Origin: Armillaria gallica
Taxonomy: Eukaryota; Basidiomycota; Agaricomycetes; Agaricales; Physalacriaceae
Direction: 5' to 3'
Length of the DNA stretch: 64,000 nt
Assembly (NCBI GenBank): GCA_037576215.1
Contig: JBANDB010000001.1
Span: forward strand, 3,844,001-3,908,000
How positions within the stretch are numbered: the first letter of the stretch is position 1; the number at the start of each line of letters is the position of its first letter. Positions 36,642 through 48,895 of this stretch are shown piece by piece. The position numbers and the translations under genes were made by a program. The notes beneath the pieces were generated by a model. The model was not told the DNA's origin and searched no databases. It saw nothing but the letters and a program-made list of their open reading frames with translations.

Positions 36642-39435
36642 TCCAAGTTTCAAGACGGTGTCGGGTATGTCGTTCATCTGGCTCTGCTGATTAAGTCGTT
36701 CTCTCATCCAGTTGGCTTGTAGCTATTGGCTAAGCGTATGATTCGATGATCCTTGAGATGCAACTGCTACCTTGTAAAAAAAAATTTCGTCTATGTATTT
36801 TGCAGAACCCGCATGTATCGGTCAAACTACGTGCTTGTCGGAATCTGAGTCCTCTTTGCCATGTGACGGACCGTTTTCCCCGAATTGCATGATCTCTACT
36901 ACTCATACTCGCTGTCATCATTAGACGGTATCTGCACGTTACGGTGCGGGCCACATTATTGGGGTTTTTGGGCAATAGTTTATTAATAACCGGGGACATC
37001 TTTCGCCTTGTGTTCATATCATCACTGAATAATGAAGTTCATGATCTACTCTCAGGCAGCTTTGACCCCCGGGTCGTTTATTTACATCGTCGTGGAGCGC
37101 TCCAAGGCTCAGGTAGTGAACGTATACTTGACGTCAAGGGGCCCTGAACCGGAGTTTACACCGTTCCGATATATTTCGGCCGGAGCGAGATCGTTCTAAT
37201 ACAGGGGAGCAAGGTCTACTCGAGTTGACGGATGGTTTGCGCTGTATTGAAGACTAGTGGACTCAGTTGAATTTTTTCAGGCCACAATCCATGCGCTCAA
37301 CTTGGTCCCGGCACACTTTTTTTGGGGGTAACCACAAGGCTCTGATTGCCATCTTCGCGCTATAAAAACTGTGCAATCAAAGCCAAGTCCTCAGTTCTGT
37401 CACGGATATTGACGGCTTCATTTTGACATACCAGCTTGAACTTTCATCCTGGATCCATTAGAAACCCGAAATCGCCCTTTGCAAGTACCCTGACTTTGCC
37501 CTGACTTCAACCCCTTTCTTGCCCAGTATAGGAAGACCGAAGTACCCAGGTCAATCTGGCTGACCTTAGTGCCTGTCCCTCAGCGTCTTAGAGTGATTAC
37601 CGGAACTTGAAATGAAGAGATGCGTCAGAATGTCTCTTAGCCGAATTTGGAAATGGGCGGGGGCGGACCGACGGCAACGACTCTTACGAAACCACCGATC
37701 CAAGAGTACTCTCCTTACCTTTTCGAGCTGAGATAGCGTCAGTCTCGCCACGAATGCGCAGGAATCCATGCCAACCTCAGTTATGTGCGGCTGCCATCAT
37801 GCAGATATGACCGGAACGCATCATGGTGCAGTGAAGGCGTCGCCAGCATCGCATTGGGTGCCTTGCGACTCGCTGTCTGTACGCTATCGGCTTGTGAAAG
37901 TAGGATCGTCGGTTGAAACGTTAACGGAATGCCTTCCTGCTCCTGATCGGACACTGTTCAGGACCATGAATAACAGAACCTCACAGAATCACGAACTCAT
38001 CTTCTGTCTCCATGATTTGCTGGATGGACCTTGTATCCGAGTCATGGCCTGATGAATTCCACCTGCAATCACGAAGGGATCTGCTTCTGAGACGATGGAC
38101 AGATTAGCAGGTGTAATTCACTCATATAGTCCGATCACACCAGAGCGAGGTAAAGATGATCTTGTTGTCTCTTCATCACGGTTGCCTCGAACTTTGTATT
38201 GTTATTTTGCGAAAACGCCGATCTTTGAGACCGGGCGGCAGCACTGGAATATGTTCATCACCTGCTGTATGTTGAACAGCTACCTGCGGAGGTGTATCAC
38301 CCAGCCCACTGGTGTTTCGCGGCGATTTGAAGGAAGTTTTCTCGCTTTGAATCGTCTACCGGTACACATAGATTCATGCTATGTCGTTCAACCGTCGACG
38401 CCTCAACTTGGCCGTTGATCGTCCACGATCGATACAATTACTTTATACTAGGGGGCTGTGCACGTCGCGCAGTTTATACGGCTGGATATGGACCGTAGTA
38501 TCTCGAGACGTTATCTTGTCGTCTACAAGAGGATATCATGATGGGAAGGGCTTCTGTCCTGCAAGGTCGGAACGAATGATATCCATGTACTATGTCTTCT
38601 ATCAGGCAGCCACCCCTTCTTTCCAGGATGATCGAATCGCACATACCTTACAGCTAATTATATGTTTCCTTGATCAGAGTGATTCTGATCGAATCAGCTG
38701 TAGTGGGGAAGGTTCAATGTGACTTTGATACACGGAGGATAGTATACTCCAGACGTAGAGCAACGGTATCGCCGACTTTGTGTGTAGTATGGTTAATGTC
38801 GGCTGAAGCGACGCCTGTTTTGGGGTACTACCCAACACTGTGGTGTAGGAGTCGCAAAGATGGTATCCGAAGGGCAGTACGTATATTGATCGGGAGAAGG
38901 TCGGTCAGGATGTTGGTACGCCACTGACCCTGCAGGACTGGGTTTCGCTGCGTGCCATGTAATCGCTTAATGGGCAGATAGGGCAAGTCACGGAACTCGG
39001 CTCGGGGGGGATTCCCAGGAAGCTTGTTCCGGTGTGAGAGTCGTGGGCAGTGAAATATTTGGCATGCGTTCCACGCGGAAAAAATAACGGGTCTGGATCA
39101 AACATAATCAAGTTGAAATCGTATTAGTTCTACTGTACTTGACAACTAGGGATCCGCCATAGTCGGGCGGGCGTCGGTATGCGACTTGATAATTACGCTG
39201 ACCACGGTGGCTGGGTGCCAGGTGGTGGCTAGACTAACCTGGGTGATTGTTTGGCTATGGCAACAAGGACAAACACGGTAACCAGTTACGTGATTTGATG
39301 ATGAGAATAATCGGGTTCGGAGTAGTTGCTCAATTCCACCAACACCGGACATCGTGCTCTTCGGACGAGGATGCAAGATTCACATTTAAAGTCCATCCTC
39401 TCCCCTTACTTTTTTTATCATCTTCCCCCGCTATC
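36642..39435. other. Gene-poor stretch of about 2.8 kb
   Basis: I find no supported gene, repeat or RNA. Frames on both strands are short and lack splice support. A TATAAAA at about 37361-37370 has no convincing ORF after it. Confidence 0.5.
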
Positions 39436-40764
39436 ATGTCCTGGTTTTCCCTTCCTACAGAAATGCACCTCGCCATCGTCGATGTCCTCGACAACGATGA
39501 CCTCAAGGCTCTCTCCACCGTAGACAGAACAACCTACGACGTCTGTGTTCCCTCTTTGTTCAAGGTGCGCTATTATCTCTTTTATCAGATTGTGTTGCTC
39601 ATCTATTGCTCTAGTCGGTCACATTAAATACCCACGATGCTCTCGAGCAATTCCTGAAGAATGTCCCCGTGGACTACTGCAGATACATCCAGTCCGTCCA
39701 GATCGATCTCAAGCGTCTGGATTCCAACGGCAGTGGACGGAAGGAGCGAACCAACGGTCTGGTATCGCTTCTTCGGGCTTGCCCCAGGTTGAATACACTG
39801 GATGTACGGAATGCAGGATATCTTCACCCCGATATTCTATCCTGTGCCCTTCCTTCCTTAAGGAGCCTCGTATTGAGCCATTGGGATCCCGAGGAAATGA
39901 TGCCACTGTAAGTTTGTTCTTAATGATCATAATGCGTGTTTTATTGATCCTCGATTCAGGAGCGAACGCCTCGTCGTTTCACTTGCCGCATCACTTCCGC
40001 TGTTAAACCATCTTTCGATTAGTGGTGCTACACGAAGTGCCCTACATGCTCCGGACCTCGTTGGCGTCTATCCGCCGGTCCCTCTTGTCACAGGAGACAG
40101 TGATATTCCTGCTCATCCCATCCTCGGAGACGAGTTGAGTCTGCCCAGTCTGCTCAGACTCACAGGTCTACGAACCCTCAGCATCAAAGACACTCACCTC
40201 GGAGATGCGCGCTGGGACACGGAGCAAGTCTGCTGCCAATTAGAGCGCGTCGATTTGATGGGCTCCTGCGAGGAAGGGTGGACTGAGCGTATCATGGCTC
40301 GTGTAGGCCGCACCGTGGGCGAGTTCGGCTTAAGCTCCCCGGTCAAGCCAGCGAGCGTGAAGGGCTTGGCGTCGTTGAAGAAGCTGCGCATTGGGGAATA
40401 TTTCCCCGTCGACGATGTAGCTGAAACGCTTAGTGTCTTCGCAGACAGCCCCATCGAACGCGTCGAAATGGAATGCTTCGAGGAAGACGTCGTCGATGTA
40501 TGTACGGAGCTAGAGGGATGGTTGCGGGGCAAGGGAGAGGGCTTTTGGCACAGGCTTGAACGCGTGGATGTCAAGGTTCTTGAAAGCCCGTACGACGACG
40601 ATGAAGAAGAGGAGAAGATGAAGGAAGCCATGGGGAAACTCATGAGAGTTTGCGGCGAGTTGAGGGTCAAAAGCCGCGTCAGCGGGCAGCGCAATGGGAA
40701 GCAGCAGATCTTCTCTGAGAGCATGAGATGGCCAGACGGTCGTGTCCGAGCCAACACTGTCTAA
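39436..40764 (+). CDS. F-box/LRR-like protein
   Basis: Putative substrate receptor of an SCF ubiquitin ligase. Three exons (39436-39564 is exon 1) give about 408 residues. The N-terminus MSWFSLPTEMHLAIVDVLDN and DDLKALSTVDRTTYDVCVPS is a compact F-box-like motif that would bind Skp1. After it come leucine-rich repeat-like segments: LVSLLRACPRLNTLDVRNAG, LPSLRSLVLSHWD, LPLLNHLSISGATRSAL, LTGLRTLSIKDTHLGDA, and LASLKKLRIGEYFP. A charged C-terminal part (YDDDEEEEKMKEAMGKLM) follows. Introns at SLFK| and EEMMP(L) are clean. Such F-box proteins form large, fast-evolving families in mushrooms; the target is unknown. Confidence 0.72.
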
Positions 40765-41286
40765 CCATGTTACGATTTCATTTTTGGGACTTCAGTTGGA
40801 CTAATTACTGGGTATCTTTATTCCTTTCATATCAGTTCTAATATGTACTACTATCTATCTGTACTATCGAAATATACCTAGCGTATATCTTCACTTCTCG
40901 CCTGAAAGCTTTCTAACGCGGTCTACCCGGAGCCAGTCAATATCCAGTTTTGACGGACATTGAGGTAATACTCTGTGGCGCTGCTAAACTTGACTTCTAA
41001 CTAAGTGGACAAGTGACGTCTTTTCAATTGGTTCAACAGTGATGTTCAGGGTCTAAAAACCGTCGGCAACGGCGTTCACTGATTGAGATAGCCAGAACAA
41101 GTATCGACTTCAAAAATAACACATAGATAATCTCAAAGTGCTGGCATCCGCTGAAGTACTGACAGCTCAATTGATATATCATTTGCTTAAAACCCATACA
41201 GACAGAATACCACAAGAATGATATACATCTTTTGGGCGAGAAAATGCCGCGAAGCCAAGAATACCGTTGGGGTTAAACAATTAGCA
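40765..41286. other. Convergent 3' flanks
   Basis: Tail-to-tail region between the F-box gene and the receptor gene. AT-rich, no coding signal; both transcripts must end here. Confidence 0.5.
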
Positions 41287-42954
41287 CTAGTAGCGGACGG
41301 GTTTACGTTTGGGCTTAAGTGGAGTCTGCGAATCCACCGAGCTGACAGTGGCAGCCGACGGTGACCGAATCAACTCAGCCTCCACGGAGTACCCAGAAGA
41401 GCTGGAATGCAACACAGATGGTCCGCTCAGCATCGGACTAACACGAATCGTCGCGGTTCCAGAGTCATGGAGATGACCAAAAGCAGAGGCCAGCGGAGAG
41501 GCGGGAGGGTGACTTTCGGGTCTCGGGGAGAGTGACAGACTTGCGCTGACGTTGGCGGCAGGCGCATCTGCCTCCGACAACATAAATGGCGTTATCCCGT
41601 TTCGCGCGGATATAGAAAAGTCAATGGTCTTTCGTGGTTTAAATTTGGGAAGAGATTGTGTGTCCGGGAAGAGGCGGCGTGTAGCGAGAAGGAGTAGGAC
41701 GTTCACGAAACCTGTATCATACATAGTAAGGAGTTGACGGGTGCTCAAGCTGAAGACGAGCTACCTGTCAGGTTGAATATTACCGCAGTTGAGAGGACCG
41801 CCCATTCCGGGACGTGGACTCCGGCAAACTCGGAAAGGCGAGCGAGGCCTATGGGGACGATAAGCATGCTATATGCGATCTGGGGTAAGAGATTTAGCGC
41901 GCGGGTTCGGGGCCTTGGAAGAGGCACACAGTTTTACCGGGTGCCAGACCATTTGGTGCACGACGCGTAACATTGAAGAGTCAATAAAGTCTCGGAGAAT
42001 ACTGAGCTTCCAACTCTGCCCTCTGGGGACGAAACGGAGGCTTGGCTTCCCTGAAACAAATATGAGGTTGCCTCGAACCCTGAGGAGTATCGATGTGTAC
42101 AGAATGAAGGAAGTCCCCGCTGAGATGTATTCCTATATTTGCTCTAGTCAGGTCGTACGGTGGACGGGATGAACTCACAAAAAGATATTCAAGGAACCTT
42201 TGTTCACGGGGATAGGCACTGGTTATCCAGCACCTCAAACGCTGTGAGAATTGAACGGATAAATGCTAAACGAATGACATACCAGCTGCCAGAAATGCCG
42301 AAATATGGGTAGTGGGTCGGATGCGACGCCTGGATCGCGGTGGGACCGATGATTACAATTCCAATGACAAGTCCCCACCCGAGTGTCAGCACAGCAACAA
42401 ACGCAGCACGATTAGACGTCCACCGCAGGAAGAGGATGTTGAACAGGTGAATTGAAATGCTCAGAGACCAAACGGCGTTACCAACGTTTCCAGCTTGTTT
42501 GATGGCACCTGCAGGGTAGGGCAAGTAAGATGGTGATATAAGGGAGTGGTGGCGGGGTTACCTTGAACGGCACAAAAGTCCGTTTGGTAGACACTGTTGA
42601 GTGATAGCCATCTGACGTTCATGACGGTACCGGAGGATTGAAAGACATTAGAGATGAGAAGGGACACAAAGTAGCCGAGGATGTGGGTCCCTTTGTACCC
42701 CTTGGATCTGGGCATAATCAGCTGAGCCGTTATGAGACTCTATACAAGATAGAATATTAAGATGGCGCACAATGAGCGCTAAGACGGCAGCGAGCAAGGA
42801 AATTGCTCCTGATACGGATATCCACTATGTCCGGTCAGCAAATTCCGAGAACAAGTTGAATACAACAGGTACTCACGAGAACTCCGTTGAATTCATATAT
42901 GTCATACGCGTGCGTAGATTCGAGACAAGTTGGGTTGATCTCAATAGCGGGCAT
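41287..42954 (-). CDS. Seven-transmembrane GPCR-like receptor
   Basis: Plasma-membrane receptor-like protein of the fungal Git3/cAMP-receptor-like type. Starting at 42954, MPAIEINPTCLESTHAYDIY leads to LWISVSGAISLLAAVLALI (TM1), GYFVSLLISNVFQSSGTVMN (TM2), SLSISIHLFNILFLRW (TM3), AVLTLGWGLVIGIVIIGPTA (TM4), YFGISGSW then SAYPREQRFLEYLF (TM5 start), ISAGTSFILYTSILLRVRGN, and IAYSMLIVPIGLARLSEFAG (TM6). TM7 is FNLTGFVNVLLLLATRRLFP. A Ser/Pro-rich cytoplasmic tail of about 110 residues ends KPKRKPVRY. The GISGSWCWI-like stretch and NGFVN-like TM7 are family hallmarks. One intron after TM1 would be only about 31-37 nt, so that junction is uncertain. Ligand unknown; sugar or peptide sensing is plausible. 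Confidence 0.72.
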
Positions 42955-44201
42955 GCGATTTAGAGTGATCACCACACCAGGTGGGACGTACTAGATCGGG
43001 GTTGCACAAGGAATTTCAAAGCAGAAGAGCTAGACCTAGCAGGATATTTTATTTGTTTTCAGCAGACCAGTGAAGCACATCTTTGTTATGGCAATTCAGC
43101 TAGTAGAGGCAAATCACAAGTGTTCACGACGCGAGTACTGCCCGAGCAATGTACAGCGCCTTGATGTCGTTGTTCGTGTATAGATTCTGTCGAATTAAAG
43201 GAGCCGGAAATAACCTAGGAGAAAAACCAGCCTATTATCTCAAAGCGCCTGGACTATAGGATGTGGTCGTCGCGCAGGTAGTCGACAATCGAGCCAACTC
43301 AGGAGTCAGAGACTAAAATGGTGATGTTGACAGATGTTTGATTTGGACGAGTTTAGCGAGTCACACTGTTGCATGTTGACAATTTGCCAGTTTGCAGCGT
43401 CCGTCGCTACGCTGGCGGCTGCCAGTGAAGAGCAAGGATCTGAGTGCTGTGGGGGTTGTTTTTAATGGGTAAGTGCCATTCATACCAGTACTCTTCCCAC
43501 GCAAAATGATGCCAACTCACACTACCTATGGAGAGATTGTACAATCTTCATGATATCAAAGACTTTCCGACTCATTCTGGTATATTTCTCAACGAAAGAA
43601 CCGCTTGAGTCGGGAGTCAAGAACGGAGATCTGATTATCGTTTCGTGTCCTAGCGCTGAATGATCTTTTACTGATTGTTTTTTTTCTTCTTCCTTTCAGG
43701 CGGCAATATACATCTCTTTCTTTTCAGCAGTTGCTGTGTTTCAACTACCATCTGATTTCCAAAGATTGTTGGCCTCAAGAATCTTCAAAGTGTTAGCGTC
43801 AAACTTCAAGACAAGTTTCGAGTTCAAGCTTCGTCAAATCATCTTGGGACGACAACGAGATGATAACATATCAGGAATTGCCATAAAGGCTCGTGCATTC
43901 ACAGACGCCGTAGGTAATTTTCTGAACCCAGACATGGCTTTGACTTGAGTTCATTCAAAATTTCTGCAATTATTTATCTTCAAATTCAAGCTTGCAGTTG
44001 ACGTCAAAACGCCGTGCGGGCCGGGGTTTACCGGAACCTATTTTTGTAAAAGGAAATTCAAAGGCGATTTTCTTTCACCAACGACGGCGACGTTAGGCGC
44101 ATCCGTTTGCTTCTTGGGTTCCATTTGGGGCACATGGTCGCCTTTGTTTGTTTGCCTCTTTTATTCGTCTTTCGTCCAGGATTTCCTTGCCACCCACCAA
44201 C
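42955..44201. other. Divergent intergenic region, about 1.2 kb
   Basis: Between the receptor gene and the RNA-dependent RNA polymerase gene. A T-rich tract (about 43677-43735) and a short frame starting near 43736 are present, but nothing is supported as coding. Confidence 0.45.
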
Positions 44202-47200
44202 ATGAAGAAATATCCTGAATTTGAGTACGACGCAGACAAGGACCAGCTTGAGGGCGAAGTATGGTCTACATTATAGCTATTCTGCCTCTGTTTGACTGAT
44301 ACTCGCGACAAATAGGATGTCTCCATGTTGGATGGTGACAATGCTCCTCCGGAGGCCTTGCCGGACGTCGAGGATGAAGGTGTCGACGAGCCTACGAGCC
44401 AGGTGCGTCAGTATCGACTCTTGACGCGTATTTATCTAATTCCTCGTCAGTCCTCACAGTGGGAGGGTGATGAGATCTACAAGGATGTCATCAAGAACTA
44501 CCAGGTGTGTCGTGTGCCCTCGAGTCCCAAGAGTGTACCTCAATTCGCTTCATAGGAGGAACATGTCATAATACCTGCTAATGACTTGAAGGTGTGCCCT
44601 TCATGCTATCATCAATGTCAATTTTGACTTTACGACTTACCACAGGAGTGTGATGGCCATGCCACCATCAATGCGGGCATCCTGACAAACACTCAGCAGG
44701 TTAGTCTTATTCCTTGCTATTCTTCAACGATTCTCTGACTCCTGGAAGATGTGGGCTGACTTTGACGACATGCCTTTCCCGCTAAGTAAACCTTCTCACA
44801 CCTGTTTCTTTGAAGCAAGGCTGATCTCATGGAATAGCGCAGGTGGTCGAAGATCATGCGGAGAACGGAAAAAGGAAGTCCAGTGACACGATTGATTTGT
44901 CGTCTTCTGGAACGCTGGTCGAAGGTCAAAAACCAGCGAAGATGCGGCGCGTTGATGATGACGCCCAGGACGATCAGCCATGGATCGTGGTGAGTATTCT
45001 TTCTTTCTTATATTATCTCATCATCTGACGCTCTTCTACCAAGGCGCATCACTCATCCCTTGAAAACGAGTTCAACCGGCTCAAAATATCCATTGGCGTT
45101 CGAATGGAGCTCGCAAGATTGAAGACGTCGAGTGAACTGACAGAGGAACAAATGTGGCAACAAAAAGACTGTCTCCAGCAGCTGAGAGGATCCAACCAGG
45201 ATGCTGCGCCGAATACTCGTGCAGCATTTCTTCCAGGCACAGCTTCAGATGACGATGGTCGACCTGTACGCTTTTTTACACATTCATGTGGTCCGTCCAC
45301 TTATGTAACACTTTTTTCGTAGTCGCCTTGGGAGGAGCTTGATCTTGAGACTGAACGTCTTTCCGACGACCAGTATGCTGGTCTGGGCAACAGTGAACAA
45401 TGGCCATCCTGGTACGGAGGGAAGATCACGTTTCGGGTTCGATATAGCCGGGACTCAAGGAAGATTCTTGTTGAGAGACCCACTTTGGATATGTCTAACT
45501 CCTTGAAGCGTCGTTTTGGTTCATGGTGCTTCCTTCGTGTGAAAACCGAAGATCACTGTGGCCAAGCTATTGTCGATTTGTTCAAAAGACCACTAGTGAT
45601 TTGGGATGCGGTTTTTAGGGCACTTCACGCTGCAGAGGACCATGTTACCATGGTATGGGTCAACGAAGCTTTCGTCGCCGGAGAGATTGAGAGACCCTTG
45701 CATGGTCTCAAATCATTTGGCGTCGGTTATTCTTTGTTCGACTTCATAAATCTCCTCAATCCTCTCGAAGAGAATAAGGATCAAGTGAGTGTGCTTCTTT
45801 ATTTATTAATTAGTGCTAATTGTGTTGCAGTTCCTCGGAAAATGGGCGTCGCGTATAGCGCTCTATCTCTCGGTTTCCGTCCCCGGTCCACGTTTCAGGG
45901 AGGAAGACATACACGAACAGGATGATCATTGTAAGCGCATAGTCCGGTAGATCGTCAGGTTCTGAATATCCGCTTTTCACAGTTTCTGCTGAAAAGTCAA
46001 ACATGACAGACGGCTGTGGCATATCCAATCTTCCTCTCCATGCCAAGTTTTCCAGGCAAAACAATAGAATGCCTACTGCTGTTCAATTTCGTTTGAGAGG
46101 AGCAAAGGTGGACACTTCGTCCCCTTTGACCTTAGTTGCTGTCTGACGCTGTTTTAGGGAATGCTGCTGCTCGTACGAAACGAGGAGTGGTTGGATAAAC
46201 CCAAGTCTTCTGGACCTTCACCCACCGAGGAGCGACCAGAAGTATGGTTTCGGCGTCCGTCTCAAATCAAGATCAATTACCCCGCAACAGAATCGCTCGA
46301 CCCTCTTCACTTGACCATGGCTATTCTCCATTTTTCGTCGATACAGTCCCCTGCTAGACTCTCTGCAGAGGTCATTATCAATCTGGAACACAACGGCGTG
46401 CCTGCGGTTGTCTTTGAGCAACTTGGAAGGAACTGTATCCAGCAGGTTGTTCAGGATTTTGCTACATGCACGACACCTGATGCGTATAGGCTTTGGGCAT
46501 CTGTTGAGGATGTAGAGGGCATATATTCTGCTCGGCGGATGCGTGTCACAGAGAATCGCAAGCGCCCTCTGAGAAGGAAGAAAGACGACGAGGATGATCA
46601 TGACGCTGGGGCATGGTTCCCTGATCCTCATTCTGGATGCCCGACTTCCTTAGGCGAAACGGCGATGGAGCTCTTGGATTCCGGCTTTCTACCCGATAAC
46701 TGCAACTTCCTCAAACAGAAGCTGTGGCGTGTAGCCAAGTCTAAAATGCGCGCGGTCTCTTCACAGTTCAACTTTGAGCTGGAACAGAGCTGCTCGGGAC
46801 TAGTAGTTATAGGTGCGTCTTGTCGACCATACCTTACTTTGTATCTGATTGTGATCATGAAGACCCGCACGGCGTCCTCGAGGAGAACGAAATACAAGTC
46901 AAAAGCTCGCGACACGAGTTCAAAGCAGATGACGGTTTCGAAACTGACACCGTGCTTGGAGAAGTGGTGGTCAGTGCTGATCGTCCTAATTGGTCATCAT
47001 AGCCAAAAGACTAATATTTATACTCTATAGATCGCCCGTAATCCATGTAAAATTCCTACCGATAGTCGAAAGGTGGACTTTTCCTTTTATCTCCTGCCGC
47101 ACTCGTTGATCAAACAAAACAGGTCACGGCTGTAACGCACCCAAAGTTAGCTGATATGACTGATGTCATCGTATGCTCCATCAAAGGCGGAACTGCTTTG

Positions 47201-48766
47201 TTACAATATCTTGCCGGAGGTTAGTTGCTTGTTTTGGTTACAAAAACGACGTCCATTCATAGGATGTAGGCGATTACGACGGAGATCGGATTTTGGTCAT
47301 CTGGGCGCGCGCTATTGTGGACACCTTTCGGAACGCTCATGAAGATTACATGAAACTGCCCCCTGGATTTGAGGATCTTTTCGAGAGGGACACGAAAACT
47401 GTTGATGAGTTTTGTCGAGAAATGGCTTATGCATCATCTCATGCCAAAGCCAAAGAGTTGCAGACCCGTCTCCTTGCCCCATTAAGCTGTCCTTCTGCAG
47501 TCGGGAAAATCTCGACTCTCCATGACAACTGCGTGTATTCAAAAGGATATAGTCATCCAGATACGCTCTGCGCAGGACTTGCGTGAGTCACATGCATATC
47601 ATAGCCCTTTGATCTCTATGCTCACATCGAATGTACAATAGATTTGCCAGAATAATGGATTCGGCAAAGACTGGGTATCGATTAAAGTCGGATTCTCGCC
47701 TCCGAGGCATGTCTCAGAAGACTCAAGCCCCCCAGTGGAGGACAGTTCAAAAGAACGCCAAGCTACCCAAGACGTCGAGTAGCAATCCTGAAAATGTGGT
47801 CGGGAACAAGGGCAACCTGCCACCTTGCAGAAGAATCGTAGATGAGTCTCACATCGTCGGGAAATACACCATGAGAGACATAGTCATAGCCATGCAAGAG
47901 AACGTTGCGGACTGGGCGAAAGTTCTAGTTCGCATGTTGCCTCAGTACGCTACTCTACCCAGTGATCTTTCCCAGCCGTGGAATGACGCGAGGTCTTCGG
48001 GCCAGTATCGGGGCGATCTTGCCATCATCCAAAAACACATCGACGACATGCATACGCAGTGGCTGAAGGTCCAAAAAACAGACCGGAACTCTTAAAGCTT
48101 CTTTCCCAATATAAAAGGTTTCCATCCATTGGTGACTTGCGGCATATCACCGATAGATGGCAACTCTCTCTTCTTCGTGCTTCCTGTGCCTATATCAAAG
48201 ACGGCTCTGATGGCCACCGTTTCGCCTTTGAAATTGCTCACTCCATCCTCTCCGACAAGTTCGTCATGGATCGCATTTTGGACGCTCTCAAAGATTCTTT
48301 CGAAGAGGGCATGAAGAGATTGGAGCATTTGGCGGGCAAGGACGCGGAGAGATATATTCCTGACATGGATCTTGCCGAGACCTGGCAGAACATGACTGGC
48401 GTCAAGGAACTTCGGAAAGATTTGGAGATCATCAAAAAGCATGTTGAGGATGTATATGCACAGTGGCACTCGACACTGAGTCCGCCGTATGACAAGGTCA
48501 AGCAACGACGCTTAGCTTGTTCCAAGGCCTTCAATTCATCGCCCACACCTGCGGACTTGCATCTGCTCAAAGACGGAACACTAATTTCCCGCTTGCGAGC
48601 CTCCTACGCCTACGTCAGATATCACGGAACCGAGAAAGATCTTCGCTTTGCGTTCGAAATGGCTTTCAGGGAACTTTGCCATATGAAGGCCAATGCTGGC
48701 ACTGGCCAGGCGAAGACTATGACGCGAGGGTTTTATGATCGTATGAAGCTGAAAGTTTTGACGTGA
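44202..48766 (+). CDS. RNA-dependent RNA polymerase (RNA silencing)
   Basis: Cellular RdRP (PF05183) that makes double-stranded RNA for small-RNA silencing. An acidic N-terminus (MKKYPEFEYDADKDQLEGE) spans several tiny exons. The core begins near SLKRRFGSWCFLRVKTEDH and includes NMTDGCGISNLPL, MPTAVQFRLRGAKGMLLL, and ARLSAEVIINLEHNGVPAVV. DPHGVLEENEIQVKSS is joined over a 49-nt intron. Then come IARNPCKIPTDSRK, VTHPKLADMTDVIVCSIKGG and the catalytic YLAGGDYDGDRILVIWARAI. The DxDGD triad is intact. About 1250 residues in some 14 exons. The C-terminal 250 residues look tandemly duplicated, and the frame changes near a run of six A (48073-48078); see findings. The exon with MWADFDDMPFP near 44750 has an unclear donor. 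It is tail-to-tail with the ABC transporter, 129 nt apart. Confidence 0.88.
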
Positions 48767-48895
48767 TTTTTCTTCTTTCTTGTATACCCCTTCGACTTAT
48801 ACCATCCCCCGAGTACTCCATGTTGTAACACTTGCACGCACATTAAACTGTATCATATATGTATCACACAAATGTATACTGTACACGATCCAAAA

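Noticed and set aside
37566..38927. Several plus- and minus-strand frames of 60-110 codons in the gene-poor stretch
   Set aside because: No introns, domains or conserved-looking blocks; lengths fit chance in DNA of this composition.
40194..40757. 187-codon minus-strand frame opposite the F-box gene
   Set aside because: Shadow of the LRR-like exon, Ser-rich and repetitive only because the sense strand is acidic.
44202..48766. Viral origin of the RNA-dependent RNA polymerase
   Set aside because: The DYDGD site, many introns and MTDGCG motif mark the cellular RNA-silencing class, not a viral polymerase.
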